A stretch of 41,768 nt of DNA from Discostella pseudostelligera (Eukaryota > Bacillariophyta > Thalassiosirophyceae > Thalassiosirales > Thalassiosiraceae): positions 1 through 41,768 of the forward strand of contig JALLBK010000189.1 of the NCBI GenBank assembly GCA_036940085.1, given 5' to 3'. The notes below the pieces were generated by a model. That model had not been told where the DNA came from, ran no database searches, and saw only the letters and a list, made by a program, of their open reading frames with translations. Within the stretch, counting starts at the first letter, position 1. The number at the start of each line of letters is the position of its first letter. Below, piece after piece: positions 1-11,036 of this stretch. The position numbers and the translations under genes were made by a program.

Positions 1-1232
1 TAGATAATGTCATGAGAAAGCATAAACTTTATTAGATAACATATCAATTTGAATGACAGAATATTAACGGATAATACTACACTGTTTGATGTGATCGAGA
101 AATAATTAGAAGGATTATTAATTACAATGTGTTGCTGTTGAGAAAGTGTGTAATCAATATTCGTTTTCGCATAATGATACGGTTGGAATAGACTTGTTTC
201 TCAGAACTAGGAAATGAGTTCAATGCGACCATAAGTCAATACTGAGTTCCTACGCATACAAACTGTAGAATACGTAAACGGTTGGTAGATACTGGCTCAG
301 CTTATGTGAGGGAGTGTGGTATCTTCAATTCATTTCTTGTTGTTGCTCCTTCTTCTCTTACTCAAGAATGATGATCATGATTACAGTCAACTCTTTCCTT
401 CTTGGTGGTGCATCTAGCACCTGAGAGGAATCTCCAGGTACTTCAAGGGGCACTTAAACACAAAGACAAAGAGCACCAGCACTTACTTCTAGAGGAATAA
501 CTGGCAGCAAAGAAATACACTAGTACCACTGCGACTGCTCCTCCTGCTTGCACCTACATCTGCAAACTTGCACCTTGCACCCAAGAAGCCGGTGAAACTG
601 ACATTGGGATGAAGAAGGGAGACAGGAGCATTATGCCTCCTCCTGAAGTCAGCACCTGCATTTCCTTTCTTTCTTGTCTTCCCAGTTCTGTGCCCAACTG
701 TCATCCTTGTACTTCTTGCTTCTTGGTCTGTTCCTTCACCTGCTGCTGCTTATTACCACCTTTGTTGTTGCTCTTGTCTCTCTCTTCCTTCCCACTGCCA
801 GTTGCTGATAGAGAATTTTTACATTCTGAATCAATGGATTGGGATTTCTGGTTGTTCTGGACAGAAAACACACTTTTTTATGTATGTTATCTAGAGAGTG
901 ATGGAACAGATGAAATTGTTGTATTAGTGATTCAAGTAATGGCCTAATTGAATGCCAGACGGCATTTCTAGTGATGACGAACGACGAGAATCTACGAGAA
1001 TGTACATCATAATATAATAATGAATTCATCCTTTAATAGCATTGACACGACAAACTCTTCTGGCCAATAGATACTACATAGTATGATGCAGATCGTTACC
1101 CAATCGATGAAATTGCCAGTCTATCCTGCATCACTCACTTGTTGTCCACCGTATGTGCAACAGATCATCGTCTCCAACACCATCCTTCCATTTCACGTAA
1201 AATCGATCCGATGAAATGAAAACTTATTTTAT
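1..1232. other. Intergenic or unassigned left edge
   Basis: No gene could be supported here. A 112-codon open frame on the plus strand (609-947) and opposing minus-strand frames are Cys/Ser/Leu-rich or low-complexity, and they match no family I recognise. The stretch around 600-790 is pyrimidine-rich on the plus strand, which is enough to keep frames open by chance. The segment may hold the 3' UTR of eS21, the edge of a gene outside the window, or a decayed sequence. Confidence 0.4.
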
Positions 1233-1490
1233 TTACTCTTGTGATGCCGCAGATTTCTTATCATTAGCCTCGACCAAAGCAGTAAGCGCCATATCTCCCT
1301 CAGCTTTGTCCCGAACGTATCCAGAAAGAGCGTATGCCGTGGTCTCTCCAGTGTAAAGACCAGTCACAGGATCAACATTTGCGACATTAATTTGAACTGA
1401 TCCGTGGTCCTTGGCACGGATAAGTCTGTTAGTCCACGAACATTTGCGTGGAATATAAAGATCGACGTTCTCTCCGTTCTCGTTTTGCAT
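1233..1490 (-). CDS. RPS21: 40S ribosomal protein eS21 (RPS21)
   Basis: The 85-residue product is full length for eS21 (about 83 residues in animals). It opens with MQNENGENVDLYIPRKCSWT and continues with the conserved block NRLIRAKDHGSVQINVANVD, matching the family from the first residue. It is a component of the small cytosolic ribosomal subunit. The single-exon reading starts at the ATG at 1490-1488. Just upstream, on the coding strand, CATCACAG precedes TATAATC-ATG and resembles a splice acceptor, so a 5' UTR intron is possible but not proven. The next gene on the same strand ends 757 bp upstream. Confidence 0.95.
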   Translation of the reverse strand: MQNENGENVDLYIPRKCSWTNRLIRAKDHGSVQINVANVDPVTGLYTGETTAYALSGYVRDKAEGDMALTALVEANDKKSAASQE

Positions 1491-2247
1491 GATTATACTG
1501 TGATGTTGGGACGATGTATCTCAAGCCTGAATGATTATGTGAGAGAGAAAATGGTGAGACGACAATGCCATGAAATTCAATGAAGTCAGCATGATATGAT
1601 GCCCGTCGTCAAAACAGAATTTCAACCCGTAGATATAACAGAATCATTGGATTGGTAGACACACGTCGCAAGCCTGTGGACGCATGCAGACAGAGTCACC
1701 GAAGGAAGATCCTACGCCGACGGTTTGTGTACCCCACCCTTCTACATCTATCAATAACTAAGCCAAGACAATGCGATCTGCGGCCAACGATAGGAAGATA
1801 GAACACAGAAGTCACCGCTACCGCTACCACTGCCGCTGCCGCTGGTATCAATCCCATCGTCATCATCTTACCGTCGCGATTGTTTGAAGTAGGTGTTGGT
1901 GTTCGGACCGGCGGGCGGCGATGTTGGATGTTTGTGTTGCTGTGTGAAACCGAGTAATCGGTAAGTGGTATGTACGTGGATATGTGGAGTGTATGAGTTC
2001 CAAGGCTGGCCGACAGACACACCATGAACTATGAAGGTCCTTCGATGGACAGACTGAATGAGTCACTTGCAACGGACAGACGAGAGAGGTGTATTCATCG
2101 ACGGACAGACTGATAAAACTAATACCTTTGAGTTCGCGGTCGACAATAAGGTGAAATGAAATGTTTGAGAGGTTATCAAGGAATAACATTCGTCTTCGAA
2201 CGAGCCATTAAGATTGGGACTTGTGATTATCTAGTAGGAGTTGCAGA
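1491..2247. other. Intergenic region upstream of RPS21
   Basis: This 757-bp stretch separates the RPS21 start from the stop of the next minus-strand gene and should hold the RPS21 promoter and 5' UTR. Two overlapping minus-strand open frames of about 108 codons (1696-2025 and 1863-2189) lack recognisable domains. One encodes a short Ala/Val-rich hydrophobic run, but I do not call either as a gene. Confidence 0.4.
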
Positions 2248-5200
2248 TTATCTCGAAAAAGAAACCTCACTCTTTGCAGACGTTTCACTCTTTTCAGATG
2301 CTCTACTCTTTGCAAGTGCTTCTCGTTTGCAATAATCTAGCATGGTCGATACCTCTTGACGCATTGAATCGGCCCATTCTTTATCCGCATCTCCAGATTG
2401 TTCAATAATGTCCTCAATCTGATTGAGGTATGAAATGGCCCTATCAAAGCTTTTCAGACGTGCCATGAAATCTCCAAGTGCTAAGAATGCAGCAGGCAAG
2501 TTGATTCCATTCTTGCAACCAGCTCCATCACACTTCCTCTCAAGACTTATTGCTGTCTCAAATGCATTAATTAGACTTTCAGCCGCTTCCTTGGCAGGTG
2601 GGAGTAGATGTGCCCTCTCTGACCTCATTGCATACTTGTGTCGAGTAGAGATAGCCATACCAAGATGAAAATGTGCTCGTGCATCAGCTGGATTGAGTGA
2701 AATTGAATGCTTCAGCGATTCCACTCCTTTACATAGCTCGTCCCACCGCTCATCCAATTGGTTAGCCATATCTCCCTGGATTAGATGCAAACCCAGCCAG
2801 TAATGAACTTCACTGTTAGTTGGGTCGTTCTCTCTGGCAAGCTGCAAAGCAAGAAGACGTTCATCTCTCGATAAGCCCACTGCAATGGATTGTAGTCTCA
2901 TGGCTCTCTCGATCCTCCAAGTGTTATCGTCATCCCTTGCGTTCAGAGGTCGGCGTGCTGTGAGGAAAATGACTAGAATATCTCTGACACCACTCGTCGT
3001 CGGAGCTCCTGCGTGTCTCTGAGTTGTTTTGTGGATAATTGCATGCCCTGGGGCGATAGGACGTTGAATGCAGTCGTCATCTCCAACTGTAAGTGCTTCA
3101 AAAAATGTACCTCCTTTGGGTTCAATGCAAGAGTGAGGTATGTGAAAGTTGTATGAGCGACAACGAATGCAAACTGCATAAGGTTATTATTTACCTCCTG
3201 TAAATCCAGTATTTAGAGCAATGTTGACACTGTAAATTCCACCGTCTTGATGCTGTAGAAAGTGCATAGCGCTCAGGCATTAGGAGCCGCAAAGAAATTT
3301 TCAGCGATTGAAAGGCGTAGCACTTACCAACGGCTGAGATGCCCCAACACGCCCAGAAGCTATTGCCTTGTCACCATTGTATCGAACAAATATCGAATCA
3401 TAAACACACAGCGGGCCCGATGGAGGATCGTCTCCGTCTGAACATCCTAATTCCTTAAATGTAGATCTCACCAATGGATAGACTTTCTTCTGCAATATCT
3501 GGTTGATTGTCTCCATGAGTAATGGGTCGCCAGCACATAAATCGTCGAGGTGCACCTCGGAGTTGCCTTTTTATAAAAGGAGAAATCGATCAGCAAATAT
3601 CTAGAGTAGCATGCAATTAATATGAAAAACAGACATACCTTCGTATTGCATGGTGTAACGACTTGTCTGAACTCCATGAGCAAGAGCGAAGCGTTTGTCG
3701 GCAGCGGCTCGCAGAAGTGCAATATCCTCCGGCTCAAACACTGGCACATCTCCAACTGTTTTCAAGGCAATTTTGCGTGCATTTTCCGTGGTCTCGTCGG
3801 TACTTTGGATCCACTCATACCTAGGAGAATTTTCGTGCAATTGGGCACTAGTGTCTTCTATCGAAAGTGCTGAGCGAATACTACCACACTCAGCCCAACG
3901 ATCTAGAGCATCCAAAGCCTTGTCGAACTCTCCTGCTTTGCACCATGTTTCGGCAAGTGCATTTAGACAAATAGCCAAATCTTGGACTCCATTAACTCCC
4001 ACTTTTACTGCCGCACTCTCCAAATATGCGCTTCGTTCTAACGCGTCAGCCATCGTCAACAGGTTCGACACTTCATTTGACTCAGTGACAAAATTGTGTC
4101 CATTAACTCCTTCTGATAGCAGACGCTGCTCACACTCCATTTTCGCACCAATAGCTGTCGCAAGCTGGAAAAATACCCGCGAGTCGGTTGGACAGAGCTT
4201 TGCCGCTGTCTCAAAATGAAACACTGCTTTGTTTACAACGCTCAATCGTTGACGCAGATCAAAATGATAGTCAGGATTTTCGATCCGTGCTATATAATCG
4301 AATCCTAACCATAGCTGGTTCTCGTAATCACCCAAATCAAGTAGACCTGCCAACGTGAGGTAGCGACCACGACTCTGTCCTGAAAATCGTGCATAATTTC
4401 GTAACCGATATGACCGTTCTTCCGATGGAGCCTCTGGAATGTCCAGCGGGATGCCATCCACAGCATCAACAGCATTGTGTGTTTTTGTAGTGAGGACCAA
4501 CCGTAGGATGAAGTGTCTAGCCCGTTCAGCCGCTCTCAAGATTTGCGTCCTTGTCATGCTATCCAATTTTGTAGATTCGCAGTTTCCCATTACATCGTGA
4601 ATGTCTGACGGCACAACAATTGCTGCTGTTCTCTCCGAAGATTTATGTAAAACCATTTGACCGGGCAATAAGGGCCCCGCTATTGATTCGCTCAATTTCG
4701 ATCGATCGTCGTTTATCAATGATTCTACATACAAAGCTCCCATCACTGGAGTTTCACCATCGTCCCCAATGTGGTCATCATTCCCAAGGTCGATGTGCAC
4801 CATAAACATCCCGGCATCACGCTCAAGAGTTGTCAGTGCAGCCTTAGCTCCAAAGTACAATCCGCCCGCAAATACTGATGCAGACGTGACTGTCAGCACT
4901 GGAGAGACAGTTAAGATATCGGGTTGCACATCATTTGCTGAAGTCCTTCGCCTATCACTCTCATCGTGACGTAGCCAACTTGACCGGATCAATGGATAAA
5001 TTTCATCCATCAAAGCCGCATCAAGATTTTTTCTCCATTCAGGATCTTGTCCGGCATCGATGGAAAGTAGATCTCCGAGTTCAACCCTGTCGATTGTGGA
5101 AGGTGCATTATTTTCTCGTCCTTTCGCTTCAAAATACTTCTGAGCTGCCGATCTAAGCTCTCTTACTGCATCCTCCGACAAAACTGGAGCAGCGGGCGAT

Positions 5201-5613
5201 TGATATCTCTGCGCACCACTCTGGGTTGATTTCGCTCCGGCTAATTTACCACACGTCAATGTTTCAGTTGCAAGATACGTGCATGATTCCGTGGCCTCCT
5301 GATAGTGACTTTCATCAATAACTTTCAGTATCGCTGCATAAGAGAATTCCTTTTGTGGTATTTCTGATACAGTAGGTTCGCTCAACACTGACGATGTTGA
5401 CGTTGCTTGTAGAAAGGAATGACGTGTAATATGAAGTGCAGATTTGTCATGCAGCGAGAAGCCGGAGACGGTAGGTAGGCGTCGCTTCAGGTGGAGGTGA
5501 AGACTTCTATCGAAGAATTGTCGGGTAGGAGCAAACGATGAACATCGCGGCGCCAGCCGCAGCCAACAAGTCAGCAATGCAAATGTGGCTAATGACATGG
5601 AATAATTATTCAT
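2248..5613 (-). CDS. Plastid-targeted tandem 2OG-Fe(II) oxygenase/TPR protein
   Basis: Four exons are inferred from GT-AG sites: 5613-3639, 3566-3328, 3252-3195 and 3113-2248. They join in one frame to give about 1045 residues. The start at 5613 yields a hydrophobic signal peptide followed by CSSFAPT (residues 24-30), an ASAFAP-like diatom plastid motif. The mature protein holds two homologous units about 475-480 residues apart. Each has an oxygenase-like domain followed by TPR-like helices. In unit 2 the iron ligands H739, D741 and H791 and the 2-oxoglutarate-binding R801 are all present, in LHQDGGIYSVNIALN, TGGGTFFE and HAGAPTTSGVRD, as in prolyl-4-hydroxylase-type enzymes. Unit 1 keeps the alignment (YPLIRSSW against YPLVRSTF), but its ligands have become E264 and T329. 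The N-terminal unit is therefore probably inactive. The substrate is unknown. Exon joins are inference; the total length is an exact multiple of three. Confidence 0.8.
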
Positions 5614-5987
5614 GATATCGCGCGGTAATATCTCGTCATGGTATTTGACGCCGATGTGGGTCGAGGCTATGCCGATGACGTGCCGAGTGCCGACGCCGAT
5701 CGAAGTCGAAGACGATGACGAAGAAAATGGTGGGGTATTGTAAATTCGCCAAAATTGTATCGCTAACAATTTGGATCCGACAGACAGACTCCGCATCGGA
5801 CCGAATCTCTGGATCTTTGGATCTTTCCGGATTTTCCCAGATTTTCCCACTTCTTTCCACCGTCGCGACCGACACCGACATACAGCGACAGCCGTCGTCG
5901 ACGACACCGACAAGATCGCCATCATCGCAGTAGTTCACATTTCGATTTCAACGCATTCATAATATATTGAAAAAGAGATCAAGCACG
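5614..5987. promoter_or_regulatory. Divergent intergenic region, oxygenase/TPR and fumarase
   Basis: A 374-bp shared upstream region between two genes transcribed outward. It contains TTCGCCAAAAT at 5745-5755, a weak relative of the CCCGCCAAA element found in the other divergent promoters of this window. It has no full TTGGCGGGA or TTGGCGCCAA match. Confidence 0.35.
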
Positions 5988-7913
5988 ATGAATGCTTTGG
6001 CGCTTCTACAGCGGCAGGCTCTGGTCCGTGCCGTCCCACGTAGTTCCTTGGCGGTGCCTCTTCCGGCCTGTGCTGCTCGCTCAAATGCTGCATTTTCATC
6101 AAATCCATCCGCATCGGCACTGTTCATAGGCAGAAGTATTGATGCCATCGAATCTCGTAATGCTGTGAATGCACCAGCACGACGATGGCTGGCATCAAGT
6201 TCTGGTAATATCGAAGTTACAAAATCATCAGCCAACGCCTCATCCAACAAAAAGCAAAAGCAACCACCGCCAGAATTTAGCTACACCCCACTTTTCGACG
6301 CTGCACCCGACACCACCACCGAATACCGCCAAATCCTTCCATCGTCGGCAGTCGAGACCATCAAACTACCCGATGGCACCTCCATGCTACGAGTTCCTGG
6401 TGAGGCACTACGAACACTCTCCTCGACGGCATTTAGTGATATTGCCCATCTCTTGCGTCCAGCACACTTGGCACAACTTCGCAAGATATTAGATGACCCA
6501 GATGCATCGGACAATGATCGATTCGTTGCCATGGAATTGTTAAAGAATGCCAACATTGCATCCGGCAGGATATTGCCAGGATGTCAAGATACTGGCACTG
6601 CAATTGTTATGGCCAAACGAGGGCATTTGGTCTTGACCGATGGGAATGACGATGAGTACTTATCCGGTGGTGCATATGATGCCTACACAACACTCAATCT
6701 ACGATACAGCCAGGTAGCTCCATTGTCCATGTTCAAGGAGAAAAATACGGGTACGAATTTACCAGCGCAAGTGGATGTTTTGGGCATCAAAGGAGATGAG
6801 TATCACTTCCTCTTCATTGCCAAGGGTGGTGGATCGGCCAATAAGACATTTTTGTATCAACAGACCAAGGCACTCTTGAACACGGCAAGCTTGGAATCAT
6901 TCCTTGAGGAGAAGATTAAAACAATTGGCACATCCGCCTGCCCGCCATACCATCTAGCAGTTGTCATTGGAGGTCTAAGTGCTGAACAGAATCTAAAGAC
7001 AGTCAAACTTGCATCGACGAAGTATTATGATACGCTGCCAACCGAGGGAGATCCAAGCGCTAGTGGCCGTGCATTCCGCGATCTTGAATGGGAAGAACGG
7101 ATTTTGGACATTACTAGAAAGTTAGGAATTGGGGCTCAATTCGGTGGTAAATACTTTTGTCATGATGTACGCGTTATTCGCCTTCCGAGACACGGAGCCA
7201 GTTGTCCTGTTGGTATTGGAGTGTCGTGCAGTGCCGATCGTCAGGTAAAAGGGAAGATTACCAAAAAGGGTGTCTTCATTGAACAGTTAGAGACCGATGT
7301 GAGCAAGTATTTGCCTGAAGTGACCGATGAGAAATTGGGCGAGGGCGGCTCTGCATTGGAAGTAAAGATAGACTTGAACACCATGACGATGGATGAGCTC
7401 CGAGCGAAATTGTCACAGTACCCAGTGCGTACTCGCCTGAGTCTAACTGGAACTATTGTCGTTGCCCGTGACATTGCACATGCAAAGATGCTCGAGAAAA
7501 TTGAATCTGGAGAAGGCTTGCCACAATATGCCAAGGACAACATCATCTATTACGCTGGGCCGGCCAAAACCCCTGATGGATACGCCTCGGGATCGTTTGG
7601 ACCTACCACCGCTGGACGAATGGATGCTTACGTTGACAAATTCATGGAGAATGGAGGATCTTTCGTTACTCTCGCCAAAGGAAACCGTTCTCGTCAAGTA
7701 ACGAATGCATGTAAGAAGTATGGCGGATTTTACTTGGGTAGCATTGGTGGCCCGGCGGCAATTCTTGCAAAGAACTGCATCAAGAATGTCGAAGTGCTAG
7801 ATAATGAGGAGGATGGAATGGAGGCCGTTTGGAAGATCGATGTGGAAAATTTCCCAGCATTCATCGTAGTGGATGATAAGGGAGATGATTTCTTCAAAGA
7901 GTGGCTCGGTTAG
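5988..7913 (+). CDS. Class I fumarate hydratase, Fe-S type, mitochondrial
   Basis: The 641-residue single-exon protein catalyses reversible hydration of fumarate to malate. It is the iron-sulfur (class I, FumA/FumB-like) enzyme, not the class II type usual in animals. Cluster Cys candidates sit in GCQDTGT (C199), TSACPPY (C318) and [11 protein letters not shown] (C406/C414). Other family blocks are [29 protein letters not shown] and [11 protein letters not shown]. The first ATG at 5988 starts an Arg/Ala/Ser-rich, acid-poor leader ([20 protein letters not shown]), typical of a mitochondrial presequence. The frame stays open a little further upstream, but only from a TTG at 5967. The extra length over the bacterial enzyme (about 550) is the leader. 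A role in the mitochondrial TCA cycle is likely. Confidence 0.93.
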   Translation: MNALALLQRQALVRAVPRSSLAVPLPACAARSNAAFSSNPSASALFIGRSIDAIESRNAVNAPARRWLASSSGNIEVTKSSANASSNKKQKQPPPEFSYTPLFDAAPDTTTEYRQILPSSAVETIKLPDGTSMLRVPGEALRTLSSTAFSDIAHLLRPAHLAQLRKILDDPDASDNDRFVAMELLKNANIASGRILPGCQDTGTAIVMAKRGHLVLTDGNDDEYLSGGAYDAYTTLNLRYSQVAPLSMFKEKNTGTNLPAQVDVLGIKGDEYHFLFIAKGGGSANKTFLYQQTKALLNTASLESFLEEKIKTIGTSACPPYHLAVVIGGLSAEQNLKTVKLASTKYYDTLPTEGDPSASGRAFRDLEWEERILDITRKLGIGAQFGGKYFCHDVRVIRLPRHGASCPVGIGVSCSADRQVKGKITKKGVFIEQLETDVSKYLPEVTDEKLGEGGSALEVKIDLNTMTMDELRAKLSQYPVRTRLSLTGTIVVARDIAHAKMLEKIESGEGLPQYAKDNIIYYAGPAKTPDGYASGSFGPTTAGRMDAYVDKFMENGGSFVTLAKGNRSRQVTNACKKYGGFYLGSIGGPAAILAKNCIKNVEVLDNEEDGMEAVWKIDVENFPAFIVVDDKGDDFFKEWLG

Positions 7914-8067
7914 ATTAAGAGATGGTGCAGGAGACTGATGTTCCTACTATGCTTATGTGCACTCCATTTCCATGTTAGATGTAGGAGATATTGTCCATAT
8001 TTACAAACATATATTGGAAGTTTGTTCATCGTCTTTCTCTGCTTGATATGATCGATGCGTTGCTGTC

Positions 8068-8895
8068 TCACATCAAATCGCATCCGTCACGCAGACACAG
8101 TGGGGTGTGTGTTTCACTTGCCGGAAGCATATCAACTTCGACACCTCCTGCACCCCCGAAAATGACTTTATTCCTTTCCATATCAACCAGACAGTTATAC
8201 TTTCGTAGCTGATCTAAACCAATTATCACGAGAGGGTCCCCGATTTCGAGGACCAGAAAGTCCATCAAAAACTCAACATGGCCAACTCCAAACGAGCACA
8301 CTAAATTCCGTAGAGATCCCAAAATCTTTGCTTTACCAACTCCCGCTGCAACTCCCTGGACGCGTCTATCCAGTCGATTTGATAGTCCAAGTTGCCTAAC
8401 CACCGGCATTGAGAGGATGGAGGATTGCGCTCCAGTATCTACAAGCATCTCCATTGCAATATTCCCTATCTCACACAGAATTAGGCACATGTGAGAAAAT
8501 GGGGTGTTAGAAATCGGATTACTCGATAGCGAAGGAGGTGGTAAGTTGTTGTTCGTCATCGGCATGGGTAATGCTCGCCTATCATGTCTTCCATCGGAAG
8601 TTGAGGTTGTTTGGATTCCATTTCGGTAACACTGCTCACAAGCATCAAAGTTGCATTCTACGCAACTCCACACGGACTTCCCCTCAAGGATCTGTTTCTT
8701 ACAACCATTGCAAGACACACGCTGATAACCAGATGATTGGAAAAGTTCAAGACCGTGCCTCCCTGGACAGTTTAGGCAATTACTGCCGCGGTGTGGTGCA
8801 GCGGTACTACTCGGCGATGGGGAGGCGGAATGCCCATCGCTCTCTGCGATGGCCCGGGCGATCGCTTCATCGTTATCTGTGTTATCATGATACAT
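8068..8895 (-). CDS. DDI1-like aspartic protease with UIM and zinc finger
   Basis: A 275-residue single-exon protein. Its C-terminal half is a retropepsin fold of the DDI1 kind: catalytic MLVDTGAQSSIL (D153-T154-G155), then GVAAGVGKAKILG, IIGLDQLRKYNC and VDMERNKVIFG. All of these line up with DNA-damage-inducible 1 proteases, which act on heavily ubiquitinated substrates as homodimers. The usual N-terminal ubiquitin-like domain is absent. Residues 8-20 (NDEAIARAIAESD) instead fit a ubiquitin-interacting motif, with I12, A15 and S19 at consensus spacing. Residues 40-89 form a zinc finger with four Cys pairs (CLNC, CNGC, CVEC, CEQC) of C1/ZZ-like appearance. The ATG at 8895 is the only sensible start. 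A cytosolic or nuclear ubiquitin-dependent protease is inferred. The stop lies 154 bp from that of fumarase, in convergent orientation. Confidence 0.85.
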   Translation of the reverse strand: MYHDNTDNDEAIARAIAESDGHSASPSPSSTAAPHRGSNCLNCPGRHGLELFQSSGYQRVSCNGCKKQILEGKSVWSCVECNFDACEQCYRNGIQTTSTSDGRHDRRALPMPMTNNNLPPPSLSSNPISNTPFSHMCLILCEIGNIAMEMLVDTGAQSSILSMPVVRQLGLSNRLDRRVQGVAAGVGKAKILGSLRNLVCSFGVGHVEFLMDFLVLEIGDPLVIIGLDQLRKYNCLVDMERNKVIFGGAGGVEVDMLPASETHTPLCLRDGCDLM

Positions 8896-9345
8896 TATTT
8901 CTCCTGGTGTTAGTAGAAGGAACCAACAAATGAATCGGCTTCAGCTCTATGCCGCTCGTGGTCGCTTTGTTATTGTTAGTGATAGAAATGGAAGCGTCGG
9001 GAGAAGGTTGGAAGAAGAAGTGGAAGAAGATGGGGGGCGCCAAATTGAACATCAATGGAAGCAAGACCAAGACGAACCCGCCAAAATAAATATGACTCGA
9101 CTTAACTATTTTGGCGGGAGACCTGTGAATTACTTACACGTGGCAGATATTTGGCGGGAGGATCAACGTGGCACTCGAATTAATCCATGATGACACGTGG
9201 CAGCGATTAGTGAGAGTACGGAGATACAATCGAGCAAGCTGAGAGATTTGGGAATGAGAACCGATTGACAAGTGCTGATTCTTGATTACTATTTCGAAGT
9301 CAATACTTCTTCAGGTTTCGACAGGATATTCCTTAACAAAATCGA
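8896..9345. other. Intergenic region with composite motif block
   Basis: This 450-bp stretch lies upstream of the DDI1-like gene and downstream of the carrier gene. Its middle part (9077-9202) is the composite motif block described separately. The rest shows no coding signal I trust; an 86-codon plus-strand frame crosses the motif block and is judged a chance frame. Confidence 0.5.
9077..9202. promoter_or_regulatory. Composite E2F-like/G-box motif block (copy 1)
   Basis: Directly visible elements in order: CCCGCCAAAAT (9077-9087), ATGACTCGACTTAACTATT (9092-9110), TTTTGGCGGGAG (9109-9120), ACACGTGGCA (9136-9145), TATTTGGCGGGAG (9148-9160), AACGTGGCA (9165-9173) and ACACGTGGCA (9193-9202). TTTGGCGGGA resembles an E2F/DP site, ACACGTGGCA a G-box bound by bZIP or bHLH factors, and TGACTC a bZIP half-site. 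The same vocabulary recurs in reverse orientation at 34634-34733. Whether it is regulatory or a small dispersed repeat is open. Confidence 0.6.
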
Positions 9346-10837
9346 TCAAATCTTTATCTTGAAAATATCATAAGATACAAGCAATAGAGCTGCACCGAAG
9401 CTCCGTACTAAATTCGGTCCAATGCCCAAATAGAAGCCCCGGGAGCCCTCCGAAGCCAATACTCTGCGGAAGCAATCGATTGAATTTCTGTACAGCCTTT
9501 CATCTTTCGGAAGTCCTGCTCTATTTGTCAGAAAAATTTCAGAGATTCAGTAGTTGAACGATGTAAACAGTAGGTAGAGATGCACACCGAGGACTTACTG
9601 CATCATCATTCTCCGCCGAACGCTGTCGATAGGATAGCATGCTGTCCCTGCGACAACGCTAACAATTTGAGCGGCTACAAATCGCTCACCCATGGTCAAA
9701 TCAGATGACAAGATGCGTGTTGCATTTTCAGATTTACCTCCAAAGCTACGAGCAGTTTGAGCGTCGATTGTCCTAATATTGAAGTCTCCAATTGCTGCAT
9801 GATGACCTCTCCTATGCAAAATCTCTTTCTTCATAGCGTCATAACCTCCTAAATGCAAGGCTCTGTACAGAACGACACCTGCAACTGCAATACCATATCC
9901 TTGATACAGCCCTCTCCAACCATCTACTTTCCAAATACTCATGCATACGTCTCTCATCCCACCAGGATACAATCTAGGTGCATCAACTGTTCCTCTGCCT
10001 ATGTCCATTGCCAACCGTGTCCGAACGAATTCGACGGGGTAGAGGACAGTTGTAACTGTTCCTCCTGCAAGCCCGCCAGATAGGAATGAAGATATGAGAG
10101 ACCGGCGTTTTTGTCGTTTTTCAGGATCGCGGCTAGACGGCAACTTAAGGCTTAAAATTAGGAGTGGGGAGATTGCGCTTTTGTACCAGTCCATGAGAAG
10201 GAAGTTCATTGCTGATGTACCGCCTTGTCTGATTACATTGGGTGTATTTCCTAATACGATAAAAATAAATAAAATAACATTAGCGAATCACATAGGTGAT
10301 AGGATGCACACACTTTAGATTACTCCAACGCATCTCACCTCTCCAAAATGCCAATATTCCTTGCTCGCGATAAACTTGTTTTGTCACCTCCCACGCGCCA
10401 CATCTCCTTCTTTTTCCAGACGACAGATTCGCATCCCCATTTGTAGATAAATGACCACCACTATTAGTCTTTACTTTATTGTCAATAGAAAATTGAAGCT
10501 GCATGAGCAATTTGACGCGTTCAATCGGCGCCACCACCGTCTTCGCGAAGGCACCAGCACAAGCTCCGGCGACGGCATCTCTCGCTGGCGTTTGGCGTCT
10601 CCTATCGGAAGTGAGTATTAACGGTAAATTCTTTGTTGTAGGTTCGGACGATGACGGATGTGCCTGTCCCTCCGGATGCAATGGAGGAGCTGGCAATGCC
10701 GATGCTTGCGCCGGCACCATCGTCATGGTGAAACTGCGACTGCGAACTGCGGCCCGCGGCGGCGGCGGGCCGGGCGGCGGTGGAGCAAGGTGGAGGTGAC
10801 GACCGACGACGGAGGCGGTATTCTCGCTCGACGTCAT
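9346..10837 (-). CDS. Mitochondrial carrier, ADP/ATP translocase-like
   Basis: Three exons (10837-10339, 10250-9599 and 9520-9346) join in frame to 441 residues. Each of the three carrier repeats has its signature: PIERVK (residues 104-109), YPVEFVRTRL and YPIDSVRRRMM. Residues 378-383 spell RRRMMM, the diagnostic ADP/ATP carrier motif. FWRGNTPNVIRQGG, recovered across the first splice junction, matches the AAC block FWRGN-x2-NVIR. The expected role is nucleotide exchange across the inner mitochondrial membrane. Compared with typical AACs (about 300 residues) it has a Pro-rich N-terminal extension of roughly 85 residues and an inserted hydrophilic loop before the third repeat, so it may be a divergent paralogue. 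The ATG at 10837 is preferred; the frame is open back to an ATG at 10975, which would crowd the divergent neighbour. Confidence 0.88.
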
Positions 10838-10922
10838 CCTTTCAGTTGACGTGGCAAATGGTATTATTAATTCCATCGTTCGAAATGTCGCCAATCCTCT
10901 CTGAATAAGTTGCACTTGCTGG

Positions 10923-10932
10923 TTGGCGCCAA
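10923..10932. promoter_or_regulatory. TTGGCGCCAA palindrome in a divergent promoter
   Basis: A perfect 10-bp palindrome between the carrier start (10837) and the CRAL-TRIO start (11037). It resembles a symmetrical E2F-like site and recurs at 20596-20605 in another divergent promoter. Confidence 0.4.
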
Positions 10933-11036
10933 CATCAAGATTCTTTTGATCCGTCTCATCACACAGAGAGATCATCTATTGACACGACAATTGACAAATA
11001 CCCTACTACAGAGTTGATACTTACTGCTGATGAATC

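Noticed and set aside
609..947. 112-codon plus-strand frame near the left edge
   Set aside because: Low-complexity Cys/Ser/Leu-rich translation of a pyrimidine-rich stretch, with no domain, no clear gene context and competing frames on the other strand.
1696..2189. Two overlapping minus-strand frames of about 108 codons upstream of RPS21
   Set aside because: They overlap each other in different frames, lack recognisable motifs and fall where the RPS21 promoter and 5' UTR are expected.
5967..5987. Upstream extension of fumarase from TTG at 5967
   Set aside because: It is not an ATG. The ATG at 5988 gives a good mitochondrial leader.
8068..8895. Possible retrotransposon protease
   Set aside because: The DTG domain matches DDI1 (GVAKGVG-like and LGLD-like blocks), and no reverse transcriptase, integrase or long terminal repeats are nearby.
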